Shown here piece by piece: positions 15,765 to 29,439 of a stretch of DNA of 64,000 bases (the first letter of the stretch is position 1; the number at the start of each line of letters is the position of its first letter). The stretch comes from Phorcus lineatus. Taxonomy: Eukaryota; Mollusca; Gastropoda; Trochida; Trochidae. Location: assembly GCA_921293015.1 (NCBI GenBank), contig OV121092.1, positions 15,010,001 through 15,074,000 of the forward strand, read 5' to 3'. Position numbers and translations under genes: made by a program. Under the pieces are notes generated by a model. That model saw nothing but the letters and a program-made list of their open reading frames with translations. It was not told where the DNA came from and ran no database searches.

Positions 15765-16085
15765 CAGCATTACATTATCTAATAATCTAAATCCTTACGG
15801 AATATGAATAACAACTACTTTGCGTTTTCCAATCAAAAAGGGACTTAATGTGTAAATCCAAATCCCCAAGGACCTGAGTGTCACGCGAGGCTCTTATTAT
15901 TAACATAAAACTCCATTAATCAGAAATCGACTGTACAAAATGTTGTAAAGGTCATACCCTTTGAGGCTAAATATTTCAAATTTGCTTGACATAATTCAAG
16001 ATTTGTTAAATTTTAACAGGTTTCAATAGAAAAAAACATCAAAAGACGATTATTCAGATCATCAATACTTTTTTCTATTTGGACT
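15765..16085 (+). repeat. Module B copy 2
   Basis: Carries CCAAGGACCTGAGTGTCACG and CTCTTATTATTAACA; aligned with copy 1 upstream as far as CATTACATTATCT. It loses similarity at the 3' end sooner than copies 3 and 4. Confidence 0.75.
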
Positions 16086-19000
16086 TTCCATAAGAAATAT
16101 ACCTCACAATTTATCAAAAATATCTTGTTTCGACGATATATTCACCTTTGTTTATCTTTTCTTAACACAAAAAAAACCATGTCATATCTTCTTTACTTGT
16201 CTTATACATCTACTGCTGATGATCAGAATTGGGTTTTTTCTAAATTTGTACCTTGTGCCACAAATAAATATGATTGTCAGATATAGGGTATTATTCTTTG
16301 AACCTTTTCATAACAAAAGAAACAGTAATAGACACTATATCAAGATTCCGAAATGAGAGTTGCGCAATGAACATCATATGAACATTGAATAAGATGAATA
16401 ACGCAAATACTTTTTAGTGATAAATGCCTCGAACATTTTGCTAAGCTGATTAAATTTTCTTTCTCATTTTCATTTCTTAGAGAATATATTCATTGTATTT
16501 GGTAAGGTTTTATGTAACGTGTTTGGGTATTGGTAAACTTTTTCTGACTTTTGAAACTGTCTTTGAAAACTTCCTGACTACACAATAGTACAATCGTTTT
16601 CGCCTTCCCTCAATGTATCATATATATAGGAACTATTTCGATGAATTCATGAAACTTTGCGAGGATTGATTTGCATTGCATTGTATACCATTGTATACCA
16701 AATGCAGTTGAGTTAAAAATGCACATGCACCATTAGGACAAGCATTCTCACAAAATACTTGATACAATCATCAGTGCTCTTATTTTCTGCATGATTTCAA
16801 TATCACCGTTAATCATCAATCTTACAAATCCGTTCATACTTATATAATCGTCAATGGCAATATCCTCAATAATTAAAGTCTTTAAAGTCTTTTAACTAAA
16901 AGGTTTATATTATTATCTGATGATTGTAATAACTGCCGTAAATCAAAAGAGAAAACAGGAATGTCAATGACATAAGCATTTGTAGAAAAGGAAGTTATTG
17001 ATACCTTGGGTGTTTGGTTTATAAATCATAAGGGCTTTTATATGATTCTTGCATTGTTTGTCAACTTTGGTTGAACGGCATTTGTTTTATTTGTAAACTG
17101 GTCGTGATACTGATTGTAGCTTATGATAAAAACAGGCTTTAAAATTGTTGGTTACCCAAACGAAGGTATATATCCTCCTCGGTGTACGTATAATATCAAT
17201 AAAAACACATTTTGCCAATCTCTAAAAGCATCTCAAATCAATGAAATAAGTTCTGTGGTTGACATTCTAGACGTTGCTATAGATCAGGTATAATATTGCT
17301 AGTGTTTTCTACTGAATTCCATTTCATGTCGAAAATGCGGAAGTTAAAAAAATGATGATTGTCGTTGCTGCCACATTACACATCAAGAACAACTTTTCCC
17401 TTTTCTGACAGTGTAATATATAGAGATAAACACCAGAGTGCGAATTTATCATGTGCATGTTTCAATCAATGCTTACAATTTGTCATGTAACCACCAATCA
17501 AAGTCTACAATACTGGTAATGACTTGAAAATTGGTGACTGGTGTTGCTTCTTTGAAACTTATTGCAGTTATGTCAGATCTTCCGTCTCAAGCCATAGAAA
17601 GGAAACCGTACTCAAATAACAATTATTATAGATGTTAGTCAATAAGATTTTTTATTTCCTGATATTTCATTATTGGTAGAGTTACAGATCCTCGCTTGAC
17701 TTTATTGGGATTTTACTTCCTCTCCTTCCAATACAAAGGACCATGGATCTATAACAGATACATTTAAAAGGGAGTGAAACCGTGCGCTATATCTGTCTTC
17801 GCCATGTCAAAAGATTGTCCTTTATGTTCTTCATAATGTCAAACAAATATATTTGTTACCAAAATTGAAGTTTTTAAAGGAAAGGGCATCCTGTCTTAGG
17901 GTAAAACGTCTACGCTCTTGCCCCACTCACATACCCCTGGGAAATAACCCTACTAACACTTGTGGCCTATGATCCAGCCAATCAAACTGTTTTATCGCTA
18001 TGGTCCAAATGGATAAAATTTTAGCCAACCATAGAGAACATATGTTTGTAATCACTGTTTTGAAAACCCGTAGGATTTCCGCAGTGACCCATCGAAAAGA
18101 TCGTTCTTTCCACAATATAATAGACGCTTTTTGTATTGATTAAAGAACACTAATGTCTCAAATGATATTAAAAAAATATTTTTTAACTCTTTTTATGAAA
18201 ATATTCAAAAAAAGATTAGACCTTTTGTTGATATATTTTGTATCAATTATCTAATGTTAGAAATATCAAATATAACTCATCTGAGGACTTATGTCATTTA
18301 AAATAGTAGAGTATGGCCAATTAAAAATACTTTTCAAATGTTCCACAAACCTCTTATCTCTAAAACCCCACATTATCGTCTTTTTAAACTCGACTTTTAC
18401 ATGTTTTCAAATACGTGTCAAAGTCATTATAAAACTTAACAAATCCCAACATTATAATATCATTTCGTTTTTGAACGATTTTGCATTTTGCTTTCATTAT
18501 TTTCTTCTAGTGATGGAAAATTCTCAAAGCTCAAAAGGAATCCATATTCAAATTATTCAAATGATTGCTAAGCATTGAGTTAATTTTACTAAAATCTCTC
18601 AGTCCTAAGGCTTACGACAGTATTTAGTATAATCTACTTTTTCAAATACGTAATCTGATTTCTTCTAAGAACATTGAATCCTTCCCCGAATCGGATAATT
18701 ATATCTCTACCCTGTCTGGAACAGAAGTAATGTTGGTTTATTGAACCAGTACAAGCACTAATAATTTCTGATTTCAGAAGATGGATCTCGAGAAACTGAA
18801 ACACAAAGAAAGGTTTGACAGGAGTGTTGCCGAGTCTCCGACTGAATCAGAACATATTCATTTTGATATATCGTAATCAAAGAGCAATCTCTGAAAATCA
18901 CACAGGACTCAAACATACAAATATAACACAAACGTACTCTACCGGTATTACCTACATCATCGAATAATTCAAAATCATTTTAAACAAATGACTGTCATCT

Positions 19001-19899
19001 GATTTCATTTACCGACCACAAAATAATTTATAATTAGGAGTATACAACTCTTAACTTCGAATAAACATTTTAGTGAATGGTAACATTTTCTAAATATGTT
19101 TCAAGAAAGATTTCGATGCTATCTAGAAAGTTTAGTAAGTGTTCAAAGATTTGTAGCACTATTTTTAAGGAAACTAAAGAGGGAAGGAGGATTAATATAA
19201 AAATATAAAATTAATATAATAATGTATTCTATTCAAATAAAATGTTGTTAAAACTGTCAAAATCAGCAATCCTCAAATAAATGATATTAGATTTATTTTG
19301 TATCTTCTTTCACCAATTTAATCCTTCCAAAAAAACTCATTATATAAGCTCTATCAAACAGAATATGACTGAATATACCATGCGCAAAATCTGAGATCAT
19401 TGCACAAATCTAGAGAGATTTCAGTGACAAAAAGATACAACTTCTAAGAAACCTAATAGGGGTATATATCTGAGACAAAATTCATAGTTTCCAAATCAAT
19501 ACATAATAAAACATAAACTTGAGTATAATCTATTTTCTTCCTTAAACAAACCTTACATTTTCAAACCTTAAACTAAATCATTTTTCAATGCTGAAGATCT
19601 CAGCGCTTAAATAACGGTATATAAGTAAAAATGTGTATTCTATTCCAACATACAATTATGTTGTCAGAGTTTCTAATATATTCAAGGGAGATTCCCAAGA
19701 TAAACATATAGAGGCTTAGATAAAATTCCAGATAACATAAATCAGCAAGAGGGAGACAAAAACCAAATTTCATAAATATGTATATGTCGTCTTTCCCATC
19801 TAAATACACCATCTCGAAATTTGCATCACGAAGAGTTTGTCAACATGAAATGTATTCTAATGAGCTCAAATAACCTAGAAAATTTGGAGGATATGCTAA

Positions 19900-20210
19900 A
19901 TGAAAACATCTTCCAACAAAGGACATCGAATAATCACTAGATTGCTTGCACCACATTTAGATATAAACATCAATAAAACATACACAACACAAATGAAGAT
20001 ACTAAAGCCTGATGACGACATCCCTAAACCAACCTCAAACAACATTATTAAAGCACTTCCATTAAGTTTTAAAAGGCAGTGCATCAAACGTTAAGAGGGA
20101 TTGACCGTTCCTAAGGAGAATATCGGCGCCAAACACCTTTTGAAGACCGAAGAAACAACCTTGGCAAATATCAAACAGGGTCGGAAATGACAATCCAGAT
20201 CATTGGTGAT
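19900..20210 (+). repeat. Module M copy with a short open frame
   Basis: Shares CGAATAATCAC(A/T)AGATTG and GGCAGTGCATCAAACG with 12690-12960, and the following CAACCTTGGCAAATA block. A 63-residue frame (19900-20094, MKTSSNKGHRIITRLLAPHL...) is open here, but the equivalent frame in the 12.7-kb copy stops early. I list it as a repeat, not a gene. Confidence 0.6.
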
Positions 20211-20519
20211 TTCAGTAAGGAGAATGCAAAAATATCACATGTACAGACTTGAATTTGTTTATCTACAAAAAGATATAACCTGTTTAATTGAAATTCTTTT
20301 TTTGATGATTGCATATAATGAACGTTGTGCTGAATTAATTAACCTGCCTCACACTTTCCTCTGAATAATTTACAGTTATTTAAAGCTACATGGAGACATG
20401 AAACAAGGAATATTCATTAAACATTTTTAAAAAAACTTACCATAGTACTTAAAAAACTGCGGCGTAATAAACGATAGAGCAAAGTACATTCACATCATAA
20501 TAAATGATTTCGTCCTCAG

Positions 20520-20640
20520 CGCCCTGGGCCCACATGCACAAAGCTCCTTAAGAGTAAGATGATCGTAACTCAATATTAAAACAAAGGGTTAAGTGTTCCC
20601 ATATAATTTAGGGGCTTTACGAAATTAGGGCTAGGCCATT
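20520..20640 (+). repeat. Dispersed-element fragment (molluscan type, tentative)
   Basis: The string GGGCCCACATGCACAAAGCT, followed by CCTTAAGAGTAAGATGATCG, resembles from memory a widespread non-autonomous element of molluscan genomes with a C(G/A)TTCACAAAGC core. Not verifiable here. Confidence 0.35.
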
Positions 20641-20884
20641 ACTTCCTTGGAAACATGATCTAGAAATATTGATAAATCAACCTATGTATATCACAATAAC
20701 CGAAAAATGTAATGCAAGAATCTAATCCATAATACTATTTCATTTCATTGTTCATAGCATTATTCATTAGATATGTAGCATTTGAATTTTGTGTTCTTTA
20801 AGTTTTTTCTAGTCTCTAAAAGCTTTTTATATATTCATTGCCTAATCTCCACAATGCTATCACAAACCTATTATAGGATAAGTT

Positions 20885-21040
20885 CGAGGTCATAAACAAT
20901 ATAAGATCAAAGAGAAAAGTCAGTGAGTGTTCCTTATTGCTGTTCATGACGCGACAGACATGGCGAAAGATGAAGCGAAGGGAGCGAAGACCAAAGTTAC
21001 ATTATTACACTTCAAAGGCTGCTAAAAGACAAAGGTGTTT
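20885..21040 (+). repeat. Module A copy 3
   Basis: Contains ATAAACAATATAAGATCAAA, CAGACATGGC and TTACACTTCAAAGGCTGCT. A short insertion rich in GAAGCGAAGG replaces part of the block after the core. Confidence 0.7.
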
Positions 21041-21600
21041 TCAACAATATTTTAGTTATTAAACACGCGGATGACCACTTTCAGAAAGAGAGTGGACAGA
21101 TCAGGGAGAAAGGATTGGAGGAAAGGCGGTAGTAAATGCATGCTGATAATTAGAAATACTTTCACCATAAAACAATATATTTACATGGCCAATTGGAAAT
21201 TTTGTATGATGACACTCAACTAATCAGAAAATCATCACATCAGACTTTTGTTCGAAGAAGTCTCCATAAAGTTATATGATATTTGCACTAGATGTGAAAG
21301 TAATGTGACTCGCAGCTTTACAGTCGAGAGAAAGGAAGTTCTAACTAACCATACAAAATCGACAGGGAAAGGTCACATTGTCCGATGACCTTATTTTCTG
21401 TCGATCCCGTTGAATGTGATTCCTTTGAAAGCAATTCAGGTCTGTAGGCCATAGGAAGAACATCTACGTTTCTTGTCATCTTTCACATTAAAAGGTCAGT
21501 TAACTGTAAAGAAGTCACAACTCTTCTTACAAAAGTCAAATATCTTGACACATAAAACCTGCTTGAGATTCTTAGGAGTCTGTTTTAAATTCAGTAAAAG
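21041..21600. other. Diverged module also found near 32.1 and 41.8 kb
   Basis: Around 21380-21500 the pattern AAAGGTCAC...ATGACCTT...AAAGGTCAG is shared with 32110-32235 and 41820-41900 (GCTGTAAAGGTCAC). No gene seen. Confidence 0.45.
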
Positions 21601-21637
21601 GAAAATATGTTTAGCAATTTCTTCCGAGTGATATTAT

Positions 21638-21776
21638 ACAATTATAGACTGGTGATGAGGTCAATACCTGTTTTTATAGACCCGAAGAAAGCAATATTGA
21701 CAGAGGACGAGGTCAATATTGCTTTCCTCGGGTCTATAAAAACAGGTATTGACCGAATTCACCAGTCCATAATTGT
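21638..21776. repeat. Near-perfect 139-bp hairpin (foldback/MITE-like)
   Basis: The left arm 21638-21701, from ACAATTATAGACTGGTGATG to GCAATATTGAC, pairs with the right arm 21712-21776, GTCAATATTGCTTTCC to ATAATTGT, around a 10-nt loop (AGAGGACGAG). Only a few mismatches occur over about 64 bp per arm. Such a structure is typical of foldback DNA elements or MITEs reduced to terminal repeats. No target-site duplication is obvious. Confidence 0.85.
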
Positions 21777-22340
21777 TTTATTATGTTTCGATATATATAC
21801 GAAATGGAAAGAAAAAACTACAGTCATGAACAGCATTTTGGATCAATTGTTCAACATGACGGTCAAATGACGTCACGATAACAATGGCATGACGTCGTTA
21901 TGTCTGTTTCAAGTCAATATCACTTTTGGTCGGACTCGGAGTGAAGTCAATATGCTTTTCTGTCGACTGACACGTGACCGCTTCTCGACCAATCGGATTG
22001 CCGGAAAAATAAGATCACATAATAATTCACAATGTTTCCTGCTTATTCTTTTCTCGTCAGGTGTTTTCAGCACCTAGTGACATCGGTTCATTCATTAGGG
22101 ATTTCGTGTTGTCAAAATTTGGTAGTTGTAAAGGGAGATAACTCTTTAACCACTAACTTTAAACAATACCTCTTCGTCTAATATTACACAAATAAGTGTT
22201 CTTTAATTCAGAAATGAGATCGCAACTTTGCCATCGATATTTTGGCACATTAATCTTTCAGTAGTAACCAATCGGATTGCGAATGAAAAAAGGCCAATTG
22301 TTGCGTCATTTATCAAAAATAACCTGTTTTGGTTACAAAG
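21777..22340. other. Probable non-autonomous element body with CRE-like sites
   Basis: Right of the hairpin the sequence is GC-richer than its surroundings and holds AAATGACGTCACG (21865), GCATGACGTC (21889), CACGTGACC (21971), two identical ACCAATCGGATTGC strings (21989 and 22268) and AAAGGGAGATAACTC (22130), a string common in molluscan repeats. The whole 21600-22340 stretch is probably one interspersed element; the boundaries are not resolved. Confidence 0.4.
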
Positions 22341-25300
22341 CACTTGTTGAGTAATTTTGAACTGGTTAGACATCATTTGATTTAGTTTACCAAAATCATA
22401 TCATAAAGATATCCAGAAAACGTATGCAATAACATGCGTTACTTAAAATCAAATAACATTCTAAGGATCACGCATTAAGTAAACATCTACGAGAATAAAT
22501 GAAACGAGGCTTACATGGCACAATTACCAGACAAACTATAATTTTGTTTACCTATTCAAGAAATGCTTTAAGTTTAGAAGACCATTTTACATTAGATAGT
22601 ACAAGCTAGCAATGATAGAATGTTAAATATTAAATTCAGATTGACTGACGAATTCTTTTGCAAAATAAATTTATATCTATAACATAACTACATGTAGATG
22701 TTTTTGTAAATTTAGTGGGTTCACTATAATCAAACATCCACAAATTTCGTTTGGACCTACGGCGCCATGTCCTAGAGCACCATCTGTATTCATAATGTTC
22801 CTGGTCAATGTCATTTTTCACCAAATTCGGACCAATAAGTGTGTATCTTGGACATATTTCTTTCTTTTTTTGGAGAGCTTTCTTTCAGAAGGCACTACTA
22901 ACAACGTTTGTCGCACTACAAAATAATTCTTATGGTGTAGAGAACAATATTTCATGGACTAAACGGTTTTTATTTATAACAGCCCTGAAGATGCATTTGA
23001 CATTTCTCTATAAAGGTTGCTATTATTTGTGGCTCAATTTTACAAAGAGGATAGTATATATTGATGAAATGAAGCAAAAACTAATTTAAAAGTTCCATAA
23101 TCAATTATGGTTAGGGAGGGTTATCGGCGTATATTAAATTGGTTAAATTGAAAGATAAAATCCAAACGCAAAAAAACCAACTTTTACATTCCAATTATTA
23201 TCTTTTATTCTAAAGGTTTTCATTACACAGCTTGCAGGCAATTGTCGATATAAAACAAAATCATAATCTAAAATCTAATGTGATATATTTGATGTGTGAA
23301 TGGTGGTGTGACAAAGGCATTTTTGAAATGTGGTAACTATTGTTGCTACACTTCTTAACACTTCTTGGCTATAGCTCGTTCTCTTGCCCAGTTGTCGAAT
23401 GGTTGATGAGTTTGAAATCATGTTTATTAATTTGCTATATATCTTCAATTTTCAATCATATTTTAAGTTATAAATTGGGTTTTTATTAAATTGTACATAG
23501 TAGTCACGCCATTAAGTTAAATTAGTACGTTAGCAGAAAGGATATTGAATATAGCACATAAATTATCATATTGAATATAACGCCTTGATTTTGTCTGCAT
23601 TTATGATGGATATCTCAAAGGTAATGATCAGTAAAAGATACTTCAAAATGTGTTCATTTGAACAAGCCAGAAACCCGTTAGCATAGTAACTTCTTGGTGA
23701 AAAGGGCAAAATTTTTGTTTAACTTGAGTTCAGATGAAGAACGTGTTAATTTTTTATTGATTCCATTGCATTGGGACACAGTTTTTTCATATCATAGATA
23801 ATTAGTTTTCAAATTAAAATTCATAATTCGTATTTTGTATATTAATCTGCCTACCTTTAAAGGTCTTTAGAGTGACATAATGATAATCATTTAAATTACA
23901 TAAATGGGAAGCACATGTAAACAAAAAGGCTTCCATGAGGAAATTTGAATGATCACTGAACACTTATGACAAAACCAGGTGTTCGAGAAAATTGCCTCTG
24001 CAGTAGCACTGTATTTAGAAATGTCCTGAATTTATGAAAAATATGTAACTGACTTTAGGCATCAAGGGAAAAAGATGTCAGGTTTGAAGATTCCCTTGCA
24101 AAAAGGAGAATAATAATGACGTTTACCACGCTACTACATAAAACAACGTCTATGGATGACAACGTTTTTGTTTTTTAAAGCTCCGGAGATGTCTCTTTTA
24201 AATTTCTCTATAAATGTTGCAATTATTTCGAGTATCTTTACATTGAACTTTTAAATCCCTCAAACTTTGGCGACAGTGTGAATTTCAGAGAGCAATTAAA
24301 CACAAAATCATCATTAAAATGTTTTGTTCATATATCCTTCAAGCAAAATGTAAATTTCAGAAAGTTTATCTAAGTGAAAAATTTAAAACGAAAACTACAT
24401 TTGAAAAAACGTTATCATCATATATCATACTATCGCTAATGATCCATTATTTGGAGTTTCAATCTGAGAGATCCGATTTGAAAACAAAAGTAAACAACGT
24501 ATACGTTTTAATCATAAATCATATTTCAAAAGATTTTAATCGTTACACACTATTTATTCTTTACACGAAGCCTCATTTTCAAAGAGACTATTTTAAACAG
24601 TTATAGCATATAAGTTTGGGTTTTTTGCAATCATCGTAAAATAAACTTTTATAGTGATTAATACTTCTAATCTATCGGTCTTCCATCGGGAGCTGAATCA
24701 TTTTCCCAGATCTGAAGGTAAAACCAAACCCGCGCCAAACAGAATGATTGTTAGCTTATTCAATTGCCACAACTGCTGATGATATAAAAGTCGCCATACA
24801 AACCTTCAAACATTTAGATTTCATACACAAAGATACAGCTCAAAAGAAACTAGGAGCTTACAAAGGATTATCTCTGAGTGAAAGCCTCTCACGTAGGACT
24901 ATTGTTATATTTTCTGTACTGAATCAAAGCAACCAAAGGAATATCTCGGAAATAAGAAGTCGAAGTCAAAGCATCACACATGAACATTTAAAACTTTTGT
25001 CCTTTGTTCATACCAATGACAGCATCAAATACATAAATAGTCAAATCAAAACCAAAATTCACGCTGATAACCTCAAATAACCAAATCAGTCAAAAGTGTG
25101 AAATAAATCTTGAGAGATTTCGTAACCAGACAGGTAAAACCCTAACAAGAAATAGCTACAGCTATATCACACAAGACTTAGTCAATATATTCATGATAAT
25201 CAGAACTTGAATACATTCATAATCAAATAATTGCTTAAATACAACCTTATACCCACTATTGGCAACCTAATCATTTTTAATGTCCGAGGCATCATTTCTT

Positions 25301-26269
25301 CACAAAGGTGAAGAAACAATATCTATGTGAGTATATTCATTCCAACATGATGTAAATATGTTAGAAGTCTCTATATATTTACAAAACATAGTCGTAAAGA
25401 AACCTGCCGCAGGGAAATCGCCACGCCAGATCTAAAGCTGCATGCCAAAAGTTTTTTCACATACCTGAATATACTAGTGCAAATATCATATAATTTGAGA
25501 TGCCTTTGAGGTATCGTTGCGTTGCGAAAAAGAAACGTATAATATTGAATTTTCAATACACATTTGTAGATCCATTCTTCTTTGAGGTAAAGGTTTATCG
25601 TACCCCAAAATTATCCGTAACAGTTTTGGCAGGTCATTTAAGTGACCAGGGGTCAAAATTCCGAAAACACTAATTTTCATTTTCTCAATACAATCCTTTA
25701 TGAGTTATCAACTTCTTTATAAATGAGTCACGTTTGTTCCTTAGCACAAAGCCAATGTGATTATGTTGGTTTTAATCTCAAGAGTAGATATGGAACATTT
25801 TATTCGACATTTAACGAAATCAAAATTTCGAAAATTTGACCCCTTCTGTCTATATCAATATGCCGAAATTCCAGTTTTTGCACGAGTGACCAGACATTGC
25901 AAACATGAGTTCAAGAAAGGCTATTTCACACATGGACAGTGGGTGCTCCATTGTCAGTCTTGCTGAAGTTATTTTATTGACGTTGAAACGAAACCCAAAT
26001 TACATGATATTTTCACTACGATTCAGTGGCAAGTGAACAAACTTTCGGTATGCAGCTGTACACTTCTAAGACCATCTCTAGGTATCAAAGCACCTACACC
26101 AAGTACCTACATGATAAAACAGTATGTGAGAATCTATATGGTTTTTAATTTGTTTTCACATTAATATTTATTATTGATCACTGAAAATACTCTATAAATA
26201 GGATCATAATGATATACCTATCTCAAGCAATTACAATTTCAAGACATTATAGAACATTTTTAATTTGCA

Positions 26270-26480
26270 GATCCACAGATACAACTTTGAATATCCTTTA
26301 CATGCAAGTGCATGATATCACCGATGACTAAGTTTCTAATTACAGATCCTATTGGGTATGTGCCAAGGTTGCTGTCTTCAAGAGGTACTTTCCTCCAGAC
26401 ACACTCTTTTTGGCCTATCATCAATATCGCTGTGGGTTGTTGTACTGAATTCCAACATCCCAATAGAAACAAGATCACTT
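26270..26480 (-). repeat. Module M copy, inverted
   Basis: The reverse complement contains CCTCTTGAAGACAGCAACC, TTGGCACATACCCA and AATTAGAAACTTAGTCAT, matching 12880-12960 and 20130-20200. It is the only module I found in reverse orientation inside the array. A 72-residue minus frame crosses it (…GTYPIGSVIRNLVIGDIMHL…), and 12.9 kb shows a related EIRNLVIVNI on the plus strand, so this may be a true ancient exon, but the evidence is thin. Confidence 0.6.
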
Positions 26481-27239
26481 AAGCTGTTGGAGGATGGTTT
26501 AGGGAAGATCAGGGAGAAGATGTTAGGACGTTAGTAGATATTTTATGTTTGTTATCTAATAAAACAGGATGCCAACATTAAACTGAAGATTCTTTTTCCC
26601 AATATGACTCTGTCTTCAAGCTGTGCTTTATTGAATCGGTCTCATAGAGATGAATCTTACTTTCGCAATGACAGTGTATGATGCATACTTGGAGATTAAT
26701 TCTTTGTTTATTATTGAGTTAGTTGTTAAAGAATGTGTTTTATTAAGTGTTAATATTTCTCTGCATTTCTGTCTGTAATGAATTTAAACTATCTAATTGT
26801 TTAATGACAAATGACTTAAATATACTTCTATACTCGTATATACTGTAATAAATGACTTAATAATCTATTCTAAAAAGAACCTTTGACACAAAACATCATT
26901 ATAAAATAGCACAATACTTTCGATGAATAATCAGCATTTTATCAGGTTCTGTTAAGCTAACAATGAATACTGAATATCATATTTATCTATCAAAATTATA
27001 ATCATGTATTGCAACTTCACATTTTTTGGAGCAACTGAGAGCATGTTATATTTCAAGTACGACAAAGATAAAGTCGTTTTCAACGCCAATTCATTTCTTC
27101 AACAAAATGCCATTGAAAATAGAAAGAATGTTATTCATATACTTGATATTACATTGACCATGTGAATAATGACTTCTAATTCGGGGTGTTTTTTTAAGCC
27201 TGCAAACCCTAAGCCTTTTAAATATTGAGTAATAACATC

Positions 27240-27475
27240 CATCTCTATATTGTGAATAACAACCTCATTTTTCGGTTTTTCATGTTATAAACAATATTTA
27301 TAAGATCAAAGCGGAAAGTCAATGAGTGTTATTTTCTTTTGTTCACGATGTGTCAGACATGGCTTGAAGGTAGGTCATGCTTCTATGGTCAATTAACGCA
27401 AGTTTATAGAGAATGAAGAACAAAGTAACATTGTTACACTTAAAAGGCTGCCCAAAGACATTAGTGCTGTTTGAT
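27240..27475 (+). repeat. Module A copy 4
   Basis: One of the best-kept copies: AAGATCAAAGCGGAAAGTCA, TTCACGATGTGTCAGACATG and GTAACATTGTTACACTTAAA. Confidence 0.75.
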
Positions 27476-29439
27476 CGTTCTCAGATTTGAATAGAGATCA
27501 TATTGCTTCTTCGATTGTCTTTCGTAGCAGTATACACATACATGTACATCGCTTCTGTTATTAGATGTCATCGGCTTTTTTTCTATGATCTATCGCTATA
27601 ATTTGTTAAGATTTTTCTATGATATTTGTTTTGAAAAATTTGTCTATGATAATGATCATCATCTTTATGTATTTTGAATGAATATTTAAAATATTCGGAT
27701 AATACATAATTTATCGATTTTATTTAAAATGTGAACAGTTTTTAAAAACTTTTAACTGAAACATTAACTAATGGAATTGGAATAACGAAATTTTCATATC
27801 TGGCTGAAAAATGACAAATTAAAAATGTTCCGTTGTTTGGTAAGATATTGCTGTGGTAAACATAAATATCAACAACTGTTGAGTGTTCAGTTTACCGGTT
27901 CAATCGCGGATACACATTACTGCAATATATGCTTCCATATAACAGATCTTTTTCAAAGTAGAGTTGTCCTACTGCCTCCATTGTGTGGGTATGGTCTGTG
28001 ATTGGTAACACGTGAAGTAGAAACCGTTTCATTATCTGGATGTATAGACAGTAGATTCCCTAGAGAATTTGGAAAAAAAGATGATTTCTAGTCAGAACTT
28101 GTTCACAAGAGATCTTGCTTGAATGTGATAAAATTTTGACATGATTTTGCTAAAATGAATATTTGCAAACTGCTGCGACAAATTGCTTTAAAAAGATTAT
28201 CTCTTACTGAAGTGGATAGATTGGTAGCAACCTATATGGAAGATATGGTATAGCATATTACACACAGTGTTTGTGTTGTGTGTTATGTGTGGTATTTATG
28301 TTGTATGATTTATTACCTCAATGCATGGTCTGCATGAGAATTCAATACAATCTCCAGCAAATTATGTAAATATCAATAAGTGCCCCCGTTGAATTTTGAT
28401 GATATGGATGATTTACATTAAAACTTGATTCACAAGGGATACCCTCGATTCTAAATTTATCCTTACCAGTTGTTCCAAATGCGATTCGAACTTTGTAATG
28501 GTTTTATGGGAAATGTATCGTGACAATAGGTGTTTTGGAGCATATTCACGAATGAAACTCATAAATAAACTTATATAGATATTATAAATGGAAAATACAT
28601 TGTAAACATTTGACACATGCGGTTAAATGACATGATGAAATTGAAACTGAAAGCACCTAAAACATTGTTTCAAATTCCTTTCAATCTATTTCCTATAGAC
28701 TATTAAGATACAAGCAGATCTTAACGCATGGAATTTTTTGTTATTCACACTTTAAGACAATTTCATCTTTGCTCATCAAGCTTCAGTCAGATGCCTATCT
28801 GTACTTGTAACAGGGCTACTGTTTCAAAACAAGAAAGCCTGCCAGTACAAACACATTGGAAGCGTAAACCAGTCTGACGCAGTAAAAGAGACCAATTATA
28901 CACTGCTAAAAAAAGGATCAAGAATGAATGTGTAACTCTCTGTGAGTAACAATAACAAACACACCTTAACTCCAATACGCTTTCCAAAACCATACAAAAT
29001 GTCAGTTTAGATTCTGTTGGTTTGAGGAATTTCATCGTTTCATTAACATATATTAATGACCGTGTCATTATAAAGGGATGAATTGTAGATTTCTCAACTT
29101 ATAGGATTGTCGATTATAGTTTTATGATAAAAATTAATTATTGAAAATGTCTATTGACTGAAAATGAAAATGAAAATGTATGTCCGTAAAACAAGTGTTA
29201 GTATGTTCAAATTTGAAATTCTTTCAAAGGTTGAAATTATGAAACAAATTTTTGCTTTTATATACAAAACTGTCGATCTGATAAAGCTCTTATATCTATA
29301 TTTGTTTTCACAATCATAAAACGCAATATTGATAGTATCATTGTTTTTATGTTCTCCGATATACATCATATGTCAATGGCATGTTTGGAATACAAAAAAT
29401 GCAAAAAACATGTTAGCAATCAAATGATAAAATACATTG
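27476..29439. other. No gene seen
   Basis: AT-rich sequence; a TGTGTTGTGTG-rich patch near 28265-28310; no module recognised. Confidence 0.5.

Larger units (their letters stand above)
14290..21040 (+). repeat. Duplicated unit 2 (modules E-F-B-L-M-A)
   Basis: Second collinear unit, longer than unit 1. The extra length lies mainly between B and L (16090-18115), which holds no recognised feature except a patch near 17900-18080 with two CCAA(T/C)CA motifs. A MITE-like fragment lies at 20520-20640. No gene seen. Confidence 0.7.
22950..27475 (+). repeat. Duplicated unit 3 (E, E', F, I, inverted M, A)
   Basis: E-like blocks at 22950-23050 and 24150-24240 share GACATTTCTCTATAAA...TTGC(T/A)ATTATTT with 13915-14000. 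F at 24320-24520 matches 14490-14670 and 32820-32970. I at 24770-25010 matches 33650-33790 (ACAGCTCAAAAGAAACTA). M is inverted at 26270-26480. A closes the unit. Module B is absent. A 110-residue frame at 24748-25080 lies across I but has no counterpart in the other copies. Confidence 0.65.

Noticed and set aside
24748-25080. 110-codon plus-strand frame
   Set aside because: It lies in module I; other copies of the module do not keep it, it starts on TTG, and no domain is visible.
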